DNA of 64,000 nucleotides from Staphylococcus warneri. GTDB lineage: Bacteria > Bacillota > Bacilli > Staphylococcales > Staphylococcaceae. Positions 28,549 to 38,618 of the stretch are shown here, piece after piece. A program made the position numbers and the translations under genes. The notes below the pieces were generated by a model. It had not been told where the DNA came from. It worked only from the letters and a program-made list of their open reading frames with translations, and made no database searches. The DNA lies in assembly GCF_900636385.1 (NCBI RefSeq), contig NZ_LR134269.1, positions 2,108,001-2,172,000 of the forward strand. The letters run 5' to 3'. How positions within the stretch are numbered: the first letter of the stretch is position 1; every line of letters begins with the position of its first letter.

Positions 28549-29196
28549 TTATAGTATGGTATTGATTTCATCCGCTTCATTTAAAATATAATCTGGATTT
28601 TCTCTTAATAATGCCTTTGCGTCAAAAGCGCCCCACGTCACGCCACAAGACTTAATACCAGCTGCTTTAGCCATTTGAATATCATGAATAGCATCGCCAA
28701 TATATATACTGCGTGCCGGATTAAGATGATGATTCTGAATAATATAGTTGATACCATCTGGATCTGGTTTATAACGTGTTACTTTATCAGAACCAATAGC
28801 TTCTTGAATAAATCTACCAAGGCCTAAATGGTCTAAATTTCTCAACAACACATCTGTTTTTTTACTAGAAACCACAAACACCTGCTTCTTTTTTCGTAAT
28901 AATTGTTCTAATGTTTCAAATATACCGATTACCGAGCATAAATATGTTGTTTCTAATTGACGATACTGTTCCCTAAATAATTCTAACAATTGATTTAATG
29001 CATCTTCTGTTAAAAAACGGTCACTCATTTCTATAAATGACTTTTCAATAGGAATACCCATATAATGTACAATATCTGCATCACTTGGTTCAGATAACCC
29101 AAATTGTGCAAAAGCTTCTTTAGTTGCTTCAATCGAACACTGCTTAGAATTCGCTAATGTTCCATCAAAGTCAAAAATATAGTTGTCAAAATTCAT
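28549..29196 (-). CDS. HAD family hydrolase (Gph/PpaX-like)
   Basis: A 215-residue haloacid-dehalogenase phosphatase. Motif I is YIFDFDGTLANS, motif II VVSSKKTD and motif III/IV RYKPDPDG...YIGDAIHDIQMAKAAG; a helical cap lies between I and II. This is the phosphoglycolate phosphatase/pyrophosphatase PpaX type. The start MNFDNYIFDF (29196) has AGAGGTGAT upstream. Substrate not assigned. Confidence 0.88.
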   Translation of the reverse strand: MNFDNYIFDFDGTLANSKQCSIEATKEAFAQFGLSEPSDADIVHYMGIPIEKSFIEMSDRFLTEDALNQLLELFREQYRQLETTYLCSVIGIFETLEQLLRKKKQVFVVSSKKTDVLLRNLDHLGLGRFIQEAIGSDKVTRYKPDPDGINYIIQNHHLNPARSIYIGDAIHDIQMAKAAGIKSCGVTWGAFDAKALLRENPDYILNEADEINTIL

Positions 29197-29260
29197 GATG
29201 ATCACCTCTAAAGTACATATTACACGTTTAATGATAATATACCTTGCAATACTATTTCAA

Positions 29261-32200
29261 TTAGATATTAACTGGAAGTTCAAAATAATATTGATCATCT
29301 TTTTTTAATGTCATTTTGGAAATTGCTCCCATTTGTTTTAACTGTGCATGACAATGATTAGCTTCATTTTCAGTTAAAAAACGAGGTTGCCAATATGTTT
29401 CTAAGTTATTACCATAAATAGGATATAGTTTAAGTTTCGAATTATTATTATAATGTAGTTCTAGTTGGGCAATAAAACTATATGGTGGAACGAATCTTTT
29501 ATCATATTCTCCATTACTATTAAATACACCATTACCAATACTATAAACTACTGTAGTTGTGCCAATTCTTTCAATACTCTGCATTAAATGTGCACCATGA
29601 CCAATGATTAAATCCGCACCTGCTTCAGATATTGAGCGTGCATATTCACGTTGCTTTGTAGATGTACGTTGAAAATCAACCCCCCAATGACAAATAACAA
29701 TTACTTTCATAGCATATTTTTCTTTGCATTCTTTAATTTTTTCGAACATCATAGGATTAATACATGCAACACCCGGTTCATCACCGATTGCATAAAAATC
29801 AAATTCACGATACATCGGTCTTCTATACCAATAGGCATTAAAAATAGCTATCTTTTCACCATCTTTATTTATAATAAATGGTCTTTCAGCTTTTTCTTGA
29901 TTTGTATCTGCTCCAATTGTAGAAATTAGTGCATCATTAAACGATTTAACTGTATTTTTCAAACCTTTTATACCACAATCCATTAAATGATTATTAGCTA
30001 ATGTTACTAATTGAATTCCTTCTTGCTTCAACGCATGAACTGTGTGTTCTTCGGATGCATGCAATACAAACGGCTTTCTTTGTTTTAAATATTGATTATC
30101 ATCATTGGAAATAGCCGCTTCAAAATTACAAATATTAAAGTCCCCTTCAGAAATCAATGGTCGTATTTTGTCAAAACTGTAATTTCTTCCTTCTGTAGCT
30201 AATGCATCATCTTTCCCTTGTCTCTTTCTAATATTGGTATAAAATTCTCCAAAATAAGTATCACCAATAATATTTATTTTCACTGGGTTACCATTATTAT
30301 TAATTTTATACTCTTCTATTTCTTCTTTATATTCATCTTTTTCATTTATTTTTTTAATACTATTTGCTATTAATGCATCTCTATGAAACGCATCTTTAGC
30401 ACCTAGAACTACTGTAATGTATTCTTCACCATCAATTTTAGACAAGACGGTACCAATCGAATTACCTTGTCCATAAAATAATCCATGAGAAATCAAGCCG
30501 TAAGAAAATAAATTCGATTCTGTTTTATAGTATTGATCTTTAAAACTATAAGATGTACGTCCTAATAAATCTTTGATAAATGGATATTTATTAAACAAAA
30601 TTTGACTTACTTTAAATAAGTCATCTAATGTTAATTCTTGTTTTACATGACTAATACGACGACTTGTAATATTTAAGGCAGTTTCTGGCTTCATTCCTAA
30701 AGATTTAACTTCATTTTTAATTTGATTCATACTATCTTTATTCGAACCAACAACCTTATTCGCTAACATTAATATCGCATTAGGTGAAGCAGTAACTATA
30801 GCAGCTGATAAAATAGTATCTAACTTAAGTTTATCTCCTGAATTCAATGGTATTGACCGTGGATTCTTACTTTCTTTAATCGATTGATTATCTGCTTCAA
30901 ACAAATCACTTAGTTGTACTTTTTTGGCAAAAGTCATATTTAAAATTCTATTAATTAGTAATAAACTACCCACACCCTGATTTTGTACAACATCTTGTCT
31001 ACCAATAGAAGATACTTTTTCCCCTGTCGAAACTTTAAATGTTGCTACACCATAGCCGTCACTGGGAATTGGATTACTACTACGCGTTGGTTTAATAAAG
31101 TTTTGTGAATAATATACTAATCGGTCATTCACTTTTGGGAATTTTCCTCCACTAGTAGAACCTTTTAATAATATCAAATCATCTTCTTCAATAATATTAG
31201 ATACTTCTTTAGCTAATTCCTCATGATCATCATAATAACCTGCCACCATTTGTTTAGGAAGTTGTTTTAAAGTATATTTAATTTCTTCACCGTATCCAAA
31301 TACTAAATCAATATTATTATCTATAAGTACTTTAGCTATAGCTTCATGTTGCGGTTTAATCTCTTCTTTTTTCAAATCCATTAAACGACCTAACACAGCA
31401 ATTTTTCTGCCTTTATAAAATTGTGACTTATAATTTAAAGTTTCTATTCCTTCAATCATAGAAATACCAACAGCATTCCATGAATCATTAATCACTGTAT
31501 AGTTTGTGCCTTTATGTGTTTGATGAGATTTAATATTTTGCACGCCTTTATTAGGTTGGTAAGATTTTAATTTTTCTAAGACACTACTTAATGGTATGTC
31601 CAACAATTTAACAATCGTTAAACACCAACCACATTTTGTGCCATCGCTTTACCAGATAGTTGTGTCGTTACTTTAATCTCTTCCCCTAGGATATTAGCAG
31701 TGATCCTAGATGAATCACGTGTTTCTTCAAATGATTTAATAAAACTATGCGACTCTTCATGAAAACCATAAATAATAATATTTTTATTATATTGGCTTAC
31801 CGTTTGATAAACTGTTTCAAATTCATTCATATCTCTATTTAAGACGACAGTTCCTTGATTATTCATACCTTCAGCAATTCTTGATTTTAGTATTGCAGTT
31901 TGATGAATATCTCTTTGATGTGTTGATCCGATAGAAGTAATCATGGCTATATCAGGTACATACGTTTTCATCACGCCCCCAGCTTTCATCCATAAGCTAG
32001 AAATAGCAGCCTCTACAACCATATAATCAGGATTAGTAATACCACAAGCAACAGTTATAGGTACGCCTGTGCGTGAATTATGATTTCCTTTTGTCGCAGT
32101 AACTTCATGATCAATACTTAATAAGCTTTGCAGCATACTTTTAGTTGTAGATTTTCCTGCTGAACCAGTAATCCCAATCATTTTACCTTCAAAATGATCA

Positions 32201-32556
32201 TATGAAAATTTCGCTAAATATTTGATTGCATTATATGAATTTTCTACTATAAATTGTGGGATGCTGTCATCCAAATATTCGATTGGCCGAGCTGCAATCA
32301 CACCACTTATGTATGGTTGGAAGTCGTGTAAATTCTTATGTGTATCTTGCCAAATCCCAAAACTTCCAATATTTTGAGTTCCTCTATCCCACGTTTCAGT
32401 ATCCATAGCAATGAAGAGAACTTTATAGCCTTGTTGACTAAAACGCTTTGTACTTTGCTTATTAATGTCAATATTATTTGCGTACCAGTCTTCAGAAGGT
32501 TCACGATACCAATAACCTTCCAGAGCTTGTTCTATTGTCTTTTTATTATAATTCAT
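29261..32556 (-). pseudogene. Mur ligase / S11-like / CapA fusion protein, frameshifted
   Basis: The gene starts at 32556 (AAGGGGAA site) and reads a MurF-like Mur ligase: P-loop GITGSAGKSTTKS (Lys135) with central GNHNSRTGVPITVA, ending at TAA (31618-31620) after KAMAQNVVGV. The homologous continuation (LTIVKLLDIPLSSVLEKL) is in the -1 frame, so one base is missing near 31615-31622; the joined protein is about 1095 residues. Domains after the ligase C-terminus (ALGRLMDLKK-like VLGRLMD) are a degenerate D-Ala-D-Ala carboxypeptidase-like S11 part (SPN retained, SxxK and KTG lost), then a CapA/PgsA metallophosphatase-like domain with GDTYFGEF, NFEAAIS, LANNHLMD, CHWGVDFQ and IIGHGAH. Possibly cell-wall or polyglutamate related; the split pieces probably do not work together. 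Confidence 0.7.
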
Positions 32557-32852
32557 AAAATTCCCCTTTATTATATTTTAAACATTTAACACCTTTTAAT
32601 TAGTTATTTTACTTTAATTAATTTTATATGTTTATGATTAACCTTATGTTGATATCTTTCATTATATAGATTTACAACACTTTTTTCATTCATTTTTTAT
32701 TTAATTTCTTAATTTTACATTGAGTGTTAAGGGAATAGATGTTTTTCTTGTCAATATATATCTATTTTTTAGAAAAGTATTAATTACAGTTAAATTTAAT
32801 AATAATTTCTAGTTTAAAAAAATATCTAGAATCTCTTTTGATCATTCCAACA
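32557..32852. other. AT-rich gap before the Mur/CapA gene
   Basis: No gene supported; it presumably carries the promoter for the minus-strand fusion gene. Confidence 0.5.
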
Positions 32853-32887
32853 AAAAAGTAACTCTCAATTCATGAGAGTTACTTTTT
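32853..32887 (-). terminator. Terminator of hxlBA
   Basis: AAAAAGTAACTCTCA and TGAGAGTTACTTTTT form a perfect 15-bp stem with a 5-base loop, six bases after the hxlB stop; T-run on both sides. Confidence 0.85.
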
Positions 32888-32892
32888 ATGAT

Positions 32893-33444
32893 TTATTCTA
32901 AATTGGCATGATTATTTTGCATTGTCGTTTCATCGACGTCTAATTGTGCCATTAATCCAATAACTACACTATCTAAAAAGATTTGTGATGATTGTTCAAA
33001 CAAACTACCTAACGGTTGATCAGACCCAGTGGCATCGTGTTTTGTACCTGCTGGTAATTCAACTACTGTGTCTGCAATTTCACCAATTGCAGAATCTAGT
33101 TTAGTTGTTAGTAATACCACTTCTGCTTCAACTGATTTCGCTTTATCTGCTAATAAGCGAAGGTGTTCTGTTGAACCCGAACCGGAAATCACAATAAATA
33201 AATCACCTTTTTGAATTGATGGTGTTGTTGATTCGCCAATAACAAATGCTTGCTTGCCTAATTGATTGAGTCTCATTGCAAAACTATTTGCAACGAATCC
33301 AGAACGACCCTTACCTGCAACAAATATGCGTGATGATTCAGTTACTTCTGATGCAAATCCATCAAACTCTTCATCTTTAACATGAGATAAAGTACCCTTT
33401 AACTCATCTAAAATTAATTGATAATGATTAAAAGTTGCCATCAT
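32893..33444 (-). CDS. hxlB: 6-phospho-3-hexuloisomerase
   Basis: A 183-residue SIS-domain isomerase that turns hexulose-6-phosphate into fructose-6-phosphate in the ribulose monophosphate pathway. Core motif GKGRSGFVANSFAMRLNQLGK (about 40-60) and ISGSGSTEHLRLLADKA (about 87-103) bind the phosphosugar, and the C-terminal FLDSVVIGLMAQL is conserved. The start ATG overlaps the hxlA stop (TAATGATG), so the second codon ATG may be used. Operon with hxlA, used in formaldehyde fixation or pentose-phosphate interconversion. Confidence 0.95.
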   Translation of the reverse strand: MMATFNHYQLILDELKGTLSHVKDEEFDGFASEVTESSRIFVAGKGRSGFVANSFAMRLNQLGKQAFVIGESTTPSIQKGDLFIVISGSGSTEHLRLLADKAKSVEAEVVLLTTKLDSAIGEIADTVVELPAGTKHDATGSDQPLGSLFEQSSQIFLDSVVIGLMAQLDVDETTMQNNHANLE

Positions 33445-34076
33445 TATTTACCTTCAATAGCGTCACGACATTGTTTAGCTGCTTCTACAGGGTCATCAGC
33501 ATTTGCGATACCGCCACCAACAATTACTAAGTCAGGTTCTTCTGCAACAATTTCTTTAATTGTATCTGGTTTAATACCACCAGCAACTGCGACTTTAGAA
33601 TTTTTAATTACTGATTTAACTTTACGTAAGCTATCTAATGGAGATTGTCCTTCAGCTTGTAAATCATAACCAGTGTGCACTGCAATATAGTCAGCACCCA
33701 TTTCATCTAATTCTTTCGCACGTTTTTCTAAATCTTGAACAGCAATCATATCTACTAATAATTGTTTGTCATTTTTATGCGCTTCTTCAACTGCTGCTTT
33801 AATTGACGCATCTTCAGCTACACCTAAAATTGTTACAACATCAGCGCCGAATTTAACAGCTTGGCTTACTTCATAGTCTGCTGCATCCATGATTTTTAAG
33901 TCTGCTAATACTTTAGCATTGCTTATATTTTCATTTAAATGTTGAACGGCAGGTAAACCTTCGTTAATCACAATTGGTGTACCAATTTCTACAATATCAA
34001 CATATTCTTCTACTTTTTTCGCTAATTCTGCTGCTTCTTCTTTATTTAATAAATCAATAGCTAATTGTAATTCCAC
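33444..34076 (-). CDS. hxlA: 3-hexulose-6-phosphate synthase
   Basis: A 210-residue aldolase of the orotidine-phosphate decarboxylase superfamily that condenses ribulose-5-phosphate with formaldehyde. VLADLKIMDAADYEV (catalytic Asp-Lys-x-x-Asp) and VAVAGGIKPDTIKE, VIVGGGIANADDPV (phosphate binding) are intact. Start is a GTG at 34076 with GAAAGGAT upstream. It overlaps hxlB by one codon edge. The pathway detoxifies formaldehyde in Bacillus; in staphylococci it is also pentose supply. Confidence 0.95.
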   Translation of the reverse strand: MELQLAIDLLNKEEAAELAKKVEEYVDIVEIGTPIVINEGLPAVQHLNENISNAKVLADLKIMDAADYEVSQAVKFGADVVTILGVAEDASIKAAVEEAHKNDKQLLVDMIAVQDLEKRAKELDEMGADYIAVHTGYDLQAEGQSPLDSLRKVKSVIKNSKVAVAGGIKPDTIKEIVAEEPDLVIVGGGIANADDPVEAAKQCRDAIEGK

Positions 34077-34175
34077 TATAATTCATCCTTTCAAATTTAT
34101 CTGTATTTATCTATCTCATTGAATGAATTACCCTGTACACTTTTATTTTAAACGAAATATAATTTTCAAAATAGC

Positions 34176-34913
34176 TTAGCTATTCTTTAAGTCTGGTGCA
34201 GCCGCGTCATCAACATAGATTTCTACATTTGGATGTGTCTTTAATATTGTAGATGGGATATCTTTGCTTACCGGTTGATTCAACAAGTCATTTATCGCTT
34301 GTTTCTTTTTCTCTCCAAACGCTAATAAAATGATTCTTTTAGCTTTAATAATTGATTGAAGACCCATTGATATGGCTTGCTTAGGTACTTCTGACTCATC
34401 GTTAAAATATCTACTATTTGCTTTAATTGTACTTTCTGTTAAATCCACGACATGTGTTTCACTTTCCAAAGATGTTCCTGGCTCATTAAATCCGATATGT
34501 CCATTTTCGCCAATGCCTAACAATTGAATATCGATTGGCCCTTCAGATTCAATTAATTGATTATAGCGTCTTGCTTCTTGTTCAAAATCAACCGCGTCTC
34601 CATTAGGGATATGAATCCGTTGGCGATTAAAATATGGATATTGATTAAATAATATGTCATCCATATAATAATGATAACTTTGTTCATGCTCAGGTTCTAA
34701 ACCAACATATTCATCTAAATTGAACGTAGTCACTTGTGAGACATCTATTTGATTTTTCTTTAATAGTGTAACTAGACTTTGATAGACATCTGTCATAGTG
34801 CCTCCTGTAGCTAAACCTAATTTACTATCTGGGCTATAGTCCATTTGTTTAAATAACTCACAGGCAACATAAAATGATGCTAATTTTTTAGAACCTAAAT
34901 TAATAATTTTCAT
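34176..34913 (-). CDS. nagB: Glucosamine-6-phosphate deaminase
   Basis: A 245-residue sugar isomerase that makes fructose-6-phosphate and ammonia from glucosamine-6-phosphate. LATGGTMTDVYQSL, TFNLDEYVGLEPEHEQSYHYYM and LGIGENGHIGFNEPGT (catalytic loop with the base Asp and His) are complete. TTGAGGTGAT stands before the ATG at 34913. It links amino-sugar use with the hexulose-phosphate genes downstream. Confidence 0.96.
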   Translation of the reverse strand: MKIINLGSKKLASFYVACELFKQMDYSPDSKLGLATGGTMTDVYQSLVTLLKKNQIDVSQVTTFNLDEYVGLEPEHEQSYHYYMDDILFNQYPYFNRQRIHIPNGDAVDFEQEARRYNQLIESEGPIDIQLLGIGENGHIGFNEPGTSLESETHVVDLTESTIKANSRYFNDESEVPKQAISMGLQSIIKAKRIILLAFGEKKKQAINDLLNQPVSKDIPSTILKTHPNVEIYVDDAAAPDLKNS

Positions 34914-35153
34914 AATTAATCACCTCAAAAATTTGCTATCAACCAACATAAAAACAAACCCCTTAATTACATTTGGATTATAACACGATACAACATTTAT
35001 TTAGTACTAAAGTGATATGCCATCTTTAAAATACTAATATATAGAAATAATTTTAAATTTCATAAAAGAAATTGAGCAGAGATGTACATTTATTGCGTTG
35101 TTTTTAGTAAAATAGACTGATAAACACATTGAATGGTGTAAGGAGTGAACGTG

Positions 35154-35513
35154 TTGGAACCTATCAAATATGAAGAAGTGATGAAATTACTCACATCTTA
35201 TGAAAATAAACCCGTTTACCTACATGTTGAGACGACAAATGGTGCATATGCTAACCATTTTGATGAACGTGTATTTAATGCAGGTACTTTTTTAAGAAAT
35301 ATACAAGTGACTTATGAACACGCACAACTAAAAGGCGGAGATAAAGATCCATACCGTATCGGTTTAAAACTTCGCGATGGCGGTTGGGTTTATGTTCAGG
35401 GACTAACACATTACGAAGTCAACCAAGATAACGAATGTCTCATAGCAGGATTTAATTATGAAGGGCAATTGGCTGCTACATTAGAAATTAGCGAAAAGCC
35501 ATTTACTATATAG
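35154..35513 (+). CDS. YojF family protein (DUF1806)
   Basis: A protein of about 119 residues (DUF1806) that in Bacillales is encoded directly before the bacillithiol deacetylase gene bshB2. Conserved SVNGA-like TTNGAYANHFDERVFNAGTFLRN and VYVQGLTHYEV are visible. AAGGAG is eight bases before a TTG at 35154, which I prefer; GTG codons at 35151 or 35145 are alternatives. It is 14 bases upstream of bshB2. The biochemical role is unknown; the linkage points to bacillithiol. Confidence 0.8.
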   Translation: MEPIKYEEVMKLLTSYENKPVYLHVETTNGAYANHFDERVFNAGTFLRNIQVTYEHAQLKGGDKDPYRIGLKLRDGGWVYVQGLTHYEVNQDNECLIAGFNYEGQLAATLEISEKPFTI

Positions 35514-35527
35514 AGGAGGTCAAAATC

Positions 35528-36193
35528 ATGACAGATGAAAGACATGTACTCGTGATATTCCCTCATCCAGATGATGAAACCTTCTCATCTGCGGGAACCA
35601 TTGCAAGCTATATTGAAGCAGGCATTCCTGTAACTTACGCTTGTTTAACACTCGGTCAAATGGGCAGAAATTTAGGTAATCCCCCATTTGCCACAAGAGA
35701 ATCATTACCTGATTTTCGCGAAAAAGAATTAGAAAATGCTGCTAAGGCTATTGGAATTACAGATTTACGTAAAATGGGATTGCGAGATAAAACAGTAGAA
35801 TTTGAACCACATGATCAAATGGATGACATGATTAAAAATTTAATTGATGAAACTAATCCTTCATTAATTATTTCGTTCTATCCTAAATTCGCTGTTCACC
35901 CTGATCACGAAGCAACTGGCGAAGCTGTAGTAAGAACCGTTGGACGCATGCCTGAAAATGAACGTCCAAGATTGACTTTAGTTGCATTCAGTAATGATGC
36001 CCCAGATATTTTAGGCGAACCAGACATCCAAAACGATATTTCTAAATATAAAGATATAAAAATCAAAGCTTTTGAAGCACATGCATCACAAACTGGGCCT
36101 TTCTTAAAAGAATTAGCGAGTCCACAAGTAGATGGACAAGTTCATAGCTTTTTAGAAATCGAACCATTTTGGACATATCATTTCGAATCTTAA
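35528..36193 (+). CDS. bshB2: Bacillithiol biosynthesis deacetylase BshB2
   Basis: A 221-residue LmbE-family zinc deacetylase for GlcNAc-malate in bacillithiol synthesis. The metal motif PHPDDETFSSAGT at residues 12-24 and the HPDHEATGEAV helix provide the zinc ligands. GAGGAGG precedes the ATG (35528). The order yojF-bshB2-folE2 is the one seen in S. aureus. Bacillithiol is the main low-molecular-weight thiol in these bacteria. Confidence 0.93.
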   Translation: MTDERHVLVIFPHPDDETFSSAGTIASYIEAGIPVTYACLTLGQMGRNLGNPPFATRESLPDFREKELENAAKAIGITDLRKMGLRDKTVEFEPHDQMDDMIKNLIDETNPSLIISFYPKFAVHPDHEATGEAVVRTVGRMPENERPRLTLVAFSNDAPDILGEPDIQNDISKYKDIKIKAFEAHASQTGPFLKELASPQVDGQVHSFLEIEPFWTYHFES

Positions 36194-36205
36194 TGGAGGT
36201 TAACA

Positions 36206-37084
36206 ATGACAGAATTTGATTTATCTACACGAGAAGGCCGATGGAAACATTTTGGTTCTGTTGACCCTATCGAAGGTACGAAACCAACTACCAAAAATGA
36301 AATGACTGATCTACAAAGCACACACAAAAACTTCTTATTTGAAATAGAAGAAGTAGGTATTAAAAATTTAACCTATCCTGTATTGATTGATCAATTTCAA
36401 ACAGCAGGTACATTTAGCTTTTCAACAAGTTTAAATAAAGATGAAAAAGGCATTAATATGAGCCGTATTTTAGAAAGTGTTGAAAAGCATTATAACAATG
36501 GTATTGAATTAGAATTTAATACGCTCTATCAAGTATTGAGAACATTACAAGAAAAGATGAACCAAAACGCAGCAGGTGTGGATGTTAGTGGCAAATGGTT
36601 CTTTGACCGCTTTAGTCCGGTAACCCAAATTAAAGCCATTGGAAATGCTGATGTCACTTATGGTTTAGCAATTGAAGGTACTAACGTAACGCGCAAAGAA
36701 TTAACGATTCAAGCTGCCGTTACGACGTTATGTCCATGTTCAAAAGAAATCAGTGAATACTCAGCACATAATCAACGTGGTATCGTTACAGTGAAAACTT
36801 ATTTAAATAAAGATGACATTGTCATTGATGATTATAAAGATAAAATTTTAGATGCGATGGAGGCAAATGCAAGCTCCGTACTTTATCCAATTTTAAAACG
36901 ACCTGACGAAAAACGTGTCACGGAACGTGCTTATGAAAATCCACGTTTTGTTGAAGACTTAATCCGATTAATAGCAGCTGATTTAGTTGAATTTGATTGG
37001 ATTGAAGGCTTTGATATCGAATGTCGTAACGAAGAATCCATACATCAACATGATGCTTTTGCACGTTTAAAATATAGAAAATAA
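36206..37084 (+). CDS. folE2: GTP cyclohydrolase IB (FolE2)
   Basis: A 292-residue type IB GTP cyclohydrolase making dihydroneopterin triphosphate for folate, using various metals instead of strictly zinc. [20 protein letters not shown] has the catalytic Cys and His, and the C-terminal [20 protein letters not shown] tail (here [13 protein letters not shown]) carries the final His residues. TGGAGG precedes the start, 12 bases after bshB2. It is full length. Confidence 0.95.
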   Translation: MTEFDLSTREGRWKHFGSVDPIEGTKPTTKNEMTDLQSTHKNFLFEIEEVGIKNLTYPVLIDQFQTAGTFSFSTSLNKDEKGINMSRILESVEKHYNNGIELEFNTLYQVLRTLQEKMNQNAAGVDVSGKWFFDRFSPVTQIKAIGNADVTYGLAIEGTNVTRKELTIQAAVTTLCPCSKEISEYSAHNQRGIVTVKTYLNKDDIVIDDYKDKILDAMEANASSVLYPILKRPDEKRVTERAYENPRFVEDLIRLIAADLVEFDWIEGFDIECRNEESIHQHDAFARLKYRK

Positions 37085-37089
37085 TAAAA

Positions 37090-37141
37090 GAAATGCAGTA
37101 CTTCCAAATATATCAATTTTGGAAGTACTGCATTTTTTATT
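37090..37141. terminator. Bidirectional terminator between folE2 and the MFS gene
   Basis: AAATGCAGTACTTCCA and TGGAAGTACTGCATTT form a 16-bp stem with a 13-base loop; A-rich on one side, TTTTTA on the other. Confidence 0.85.
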
Positions 37142-38438
37142 TTGTCATATGCATTTTCTTTTCACCTGGTCTAACAAAGCACATTGCAATGATACTAATT
37201 AATGATGCAACCACTGCAGATACAAACATTGAAGAGTAGCCATAAGATGCTACTAAATAGCCTGTTAATGTTGGCGCAATGACCGTTGCAGTATTAACAA
37301 AGAAATGTGTAATACCACCGTATGTACCTGTATTGTTAGGTGTTGTATCAATGATTACAGCCCAATATACGGCATTAGGTAAGAAAATAAATGCGTTTCC
37401 AATCATCATTAAAATCATGACCGCTACAATACTATGTGTAAATGGAATGATTAAAAAGCATGTAGCAGCACAAATCATACCTGCTATTGAAAGGCCAGAT
37501 CTCGCAATACGTAGACTTCCTGTCTTTTTTCTAAGCCAATCTGATAATTGACCACCGAAGTACGCTGTGAAAACTGCCCCAATCCATGGAATCATACCTA
37601 AATACCATAATGAATGGATTTCAAAATGATATTCATCCTGTAAATATTTAGGCGTCCAAGTTAAAATAAGAAAGTTAACATATTGGAAACCAAAGTAACC
37701 TAACATATTACAAATTAACGTTGTACTTGTAAAAAAATGATACCATTTTTCTTTAGATTGTTCTGTATCAACTGTCTTTTCGACATTTAAACTATCTTCA
37801 GTAGAGCGAATAGATCGTAATTCTTCTTCAGAAATTCTTTTATTATCTTCAGGATAATCTGTAAATACCATAGACCAAACAACTACCCAAATCAGGCCTA
37901 ATATACCTAGCAAGATAAATAGTAATTGCCAGTTAGAAATTGTTAAAAAACCTGAAACAATGGGTGCTGTAATTAATGCACCTAATGGCACCCCAATTAA
38001 TCCTAATGCCGATAATAAACCTCTTTCTTTAGGTGCAGCCCAATTGGCATTGGTTTTACTAATTGTAGAAAAAATAGGCCCCTCAGCCACGCCAAACATG
38101 ACACGCAACATGCCGAATCCTGCTAAAGCAGAACCTCCAAATACGGCTATACCTAGTTCACCGGCAAATGCCATAGCAATTTCTACTAATGACCAAGCAG
38201 TTCCTGCTACAATCCATACAAATTTCGGTCCTTTTTTATCCGCTGTAATACCCCCTAACAGCGAACCAAACATATAACCATAACCAAAATACCCTAGAAT
38301 AGAGCCCCAAGCAATCGTATCAAAACCAAATTCTTTGATAATATCCTCTTGAGCGTATGAAATAGCACCCCTATCAATATAATTAATCATTGTCATGATG
38401 ACAATCATCGTAATAATAAAATAGCGATAACGCTTCAT
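37137..38438 (-). CDS. MFS transporter, anion:cation symporter (glucarate/galactonate-like)
   Basis: A 433-residue major facilitator with twelve helices and MTMINYIDRGAISYAQEDI at the first periplasmic-facing helix, typical of the ACS family (ExuT, GudP, D-galactonate type). The GDADKKGPKF-like loop (GITADKKGPKFVWIV) between helices 2 and 3 is the MFS motif A. Start MKRYRYFIITM at 38438 has GGGGTGG upstream. A consensus cre sits 57-72 bases before the start, so CcpA repression in glucose is likely. Substrate probably an organic acid or sugar acid; inference only. Confidence 0.85.
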   Translation of the reverse strand: MKRYRYFIITMIVIMTMINYIDRGAISYAQEDIIKEFGFDTIAWGSILGYFGYGYMFGSLLGGITADKKGPKFVWIVAGTAWSLVEIAMAFAGELGIAVFGGSALAGFGMLRVMFGVAEGPIFSTISKTNANWAAPKERGLLSALGLIGVPLGALITAPIVSGFLTISNWQLLFILLGILGLIWVVVWSMVFTDYPEDNKRISEEELRSIRSTEDSLNVEKTVDTEQSKEKWYHFFTSTTLICNMLGYFGFQYVNFLILTWTPKYLQDEYHFEIHSLWYLGMIPWIGAVFTAYFGGQLSDWLRKKTGSLRIARSGLSIAGMICAATCFLIIPFTHSIVAVMILMMIGNAFIFLPNAVYWAVIIDTTPNNTGTYGGITHFFVNTATVIAPTLTGYLVASYGYSSMFVSAVVASLISIIAMCFVRPGEKKMHMTK

Positions 38439-38494
38439 TATGTCCCACCCCTTCATGAACTTTTACACTCGTTAGTAGTGTAGCACAGTTATAA

Positions 38495-38510
38495 TTGGAA
38501 GCGCTACCAT
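38495..38510. promoter_or_regulatory. CcpA site (cre) upstream of MFS transporter
   Basis: TTGGAAGCGCTACCAT matches WTGNNARCGNWWWCAW at 15 of 16 positions and lies 57 bases upstream of the transporter ATG, so it can lie in the promoter of that gene. Confidence 0.7.
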
Positions 38511-38618
38511 AAATAGTTAGAATTTTAAAATAATTTTAAAGATTTTATGTTTTAAATGTAATATATATTGTATAATTATCTTTAAAATAACACACACTAA
38601 TTTAATAGGAGATTAATA

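Noticed and set aside
31612..31625. Programmed -1 frameshift at GTGTTTAAC in the Mur/CapA gene
   Set aside because: The local bases do not allow re-pairing of both tRNAs in the -1 frame and I see no stimulatory structure; a mutation is simpler.
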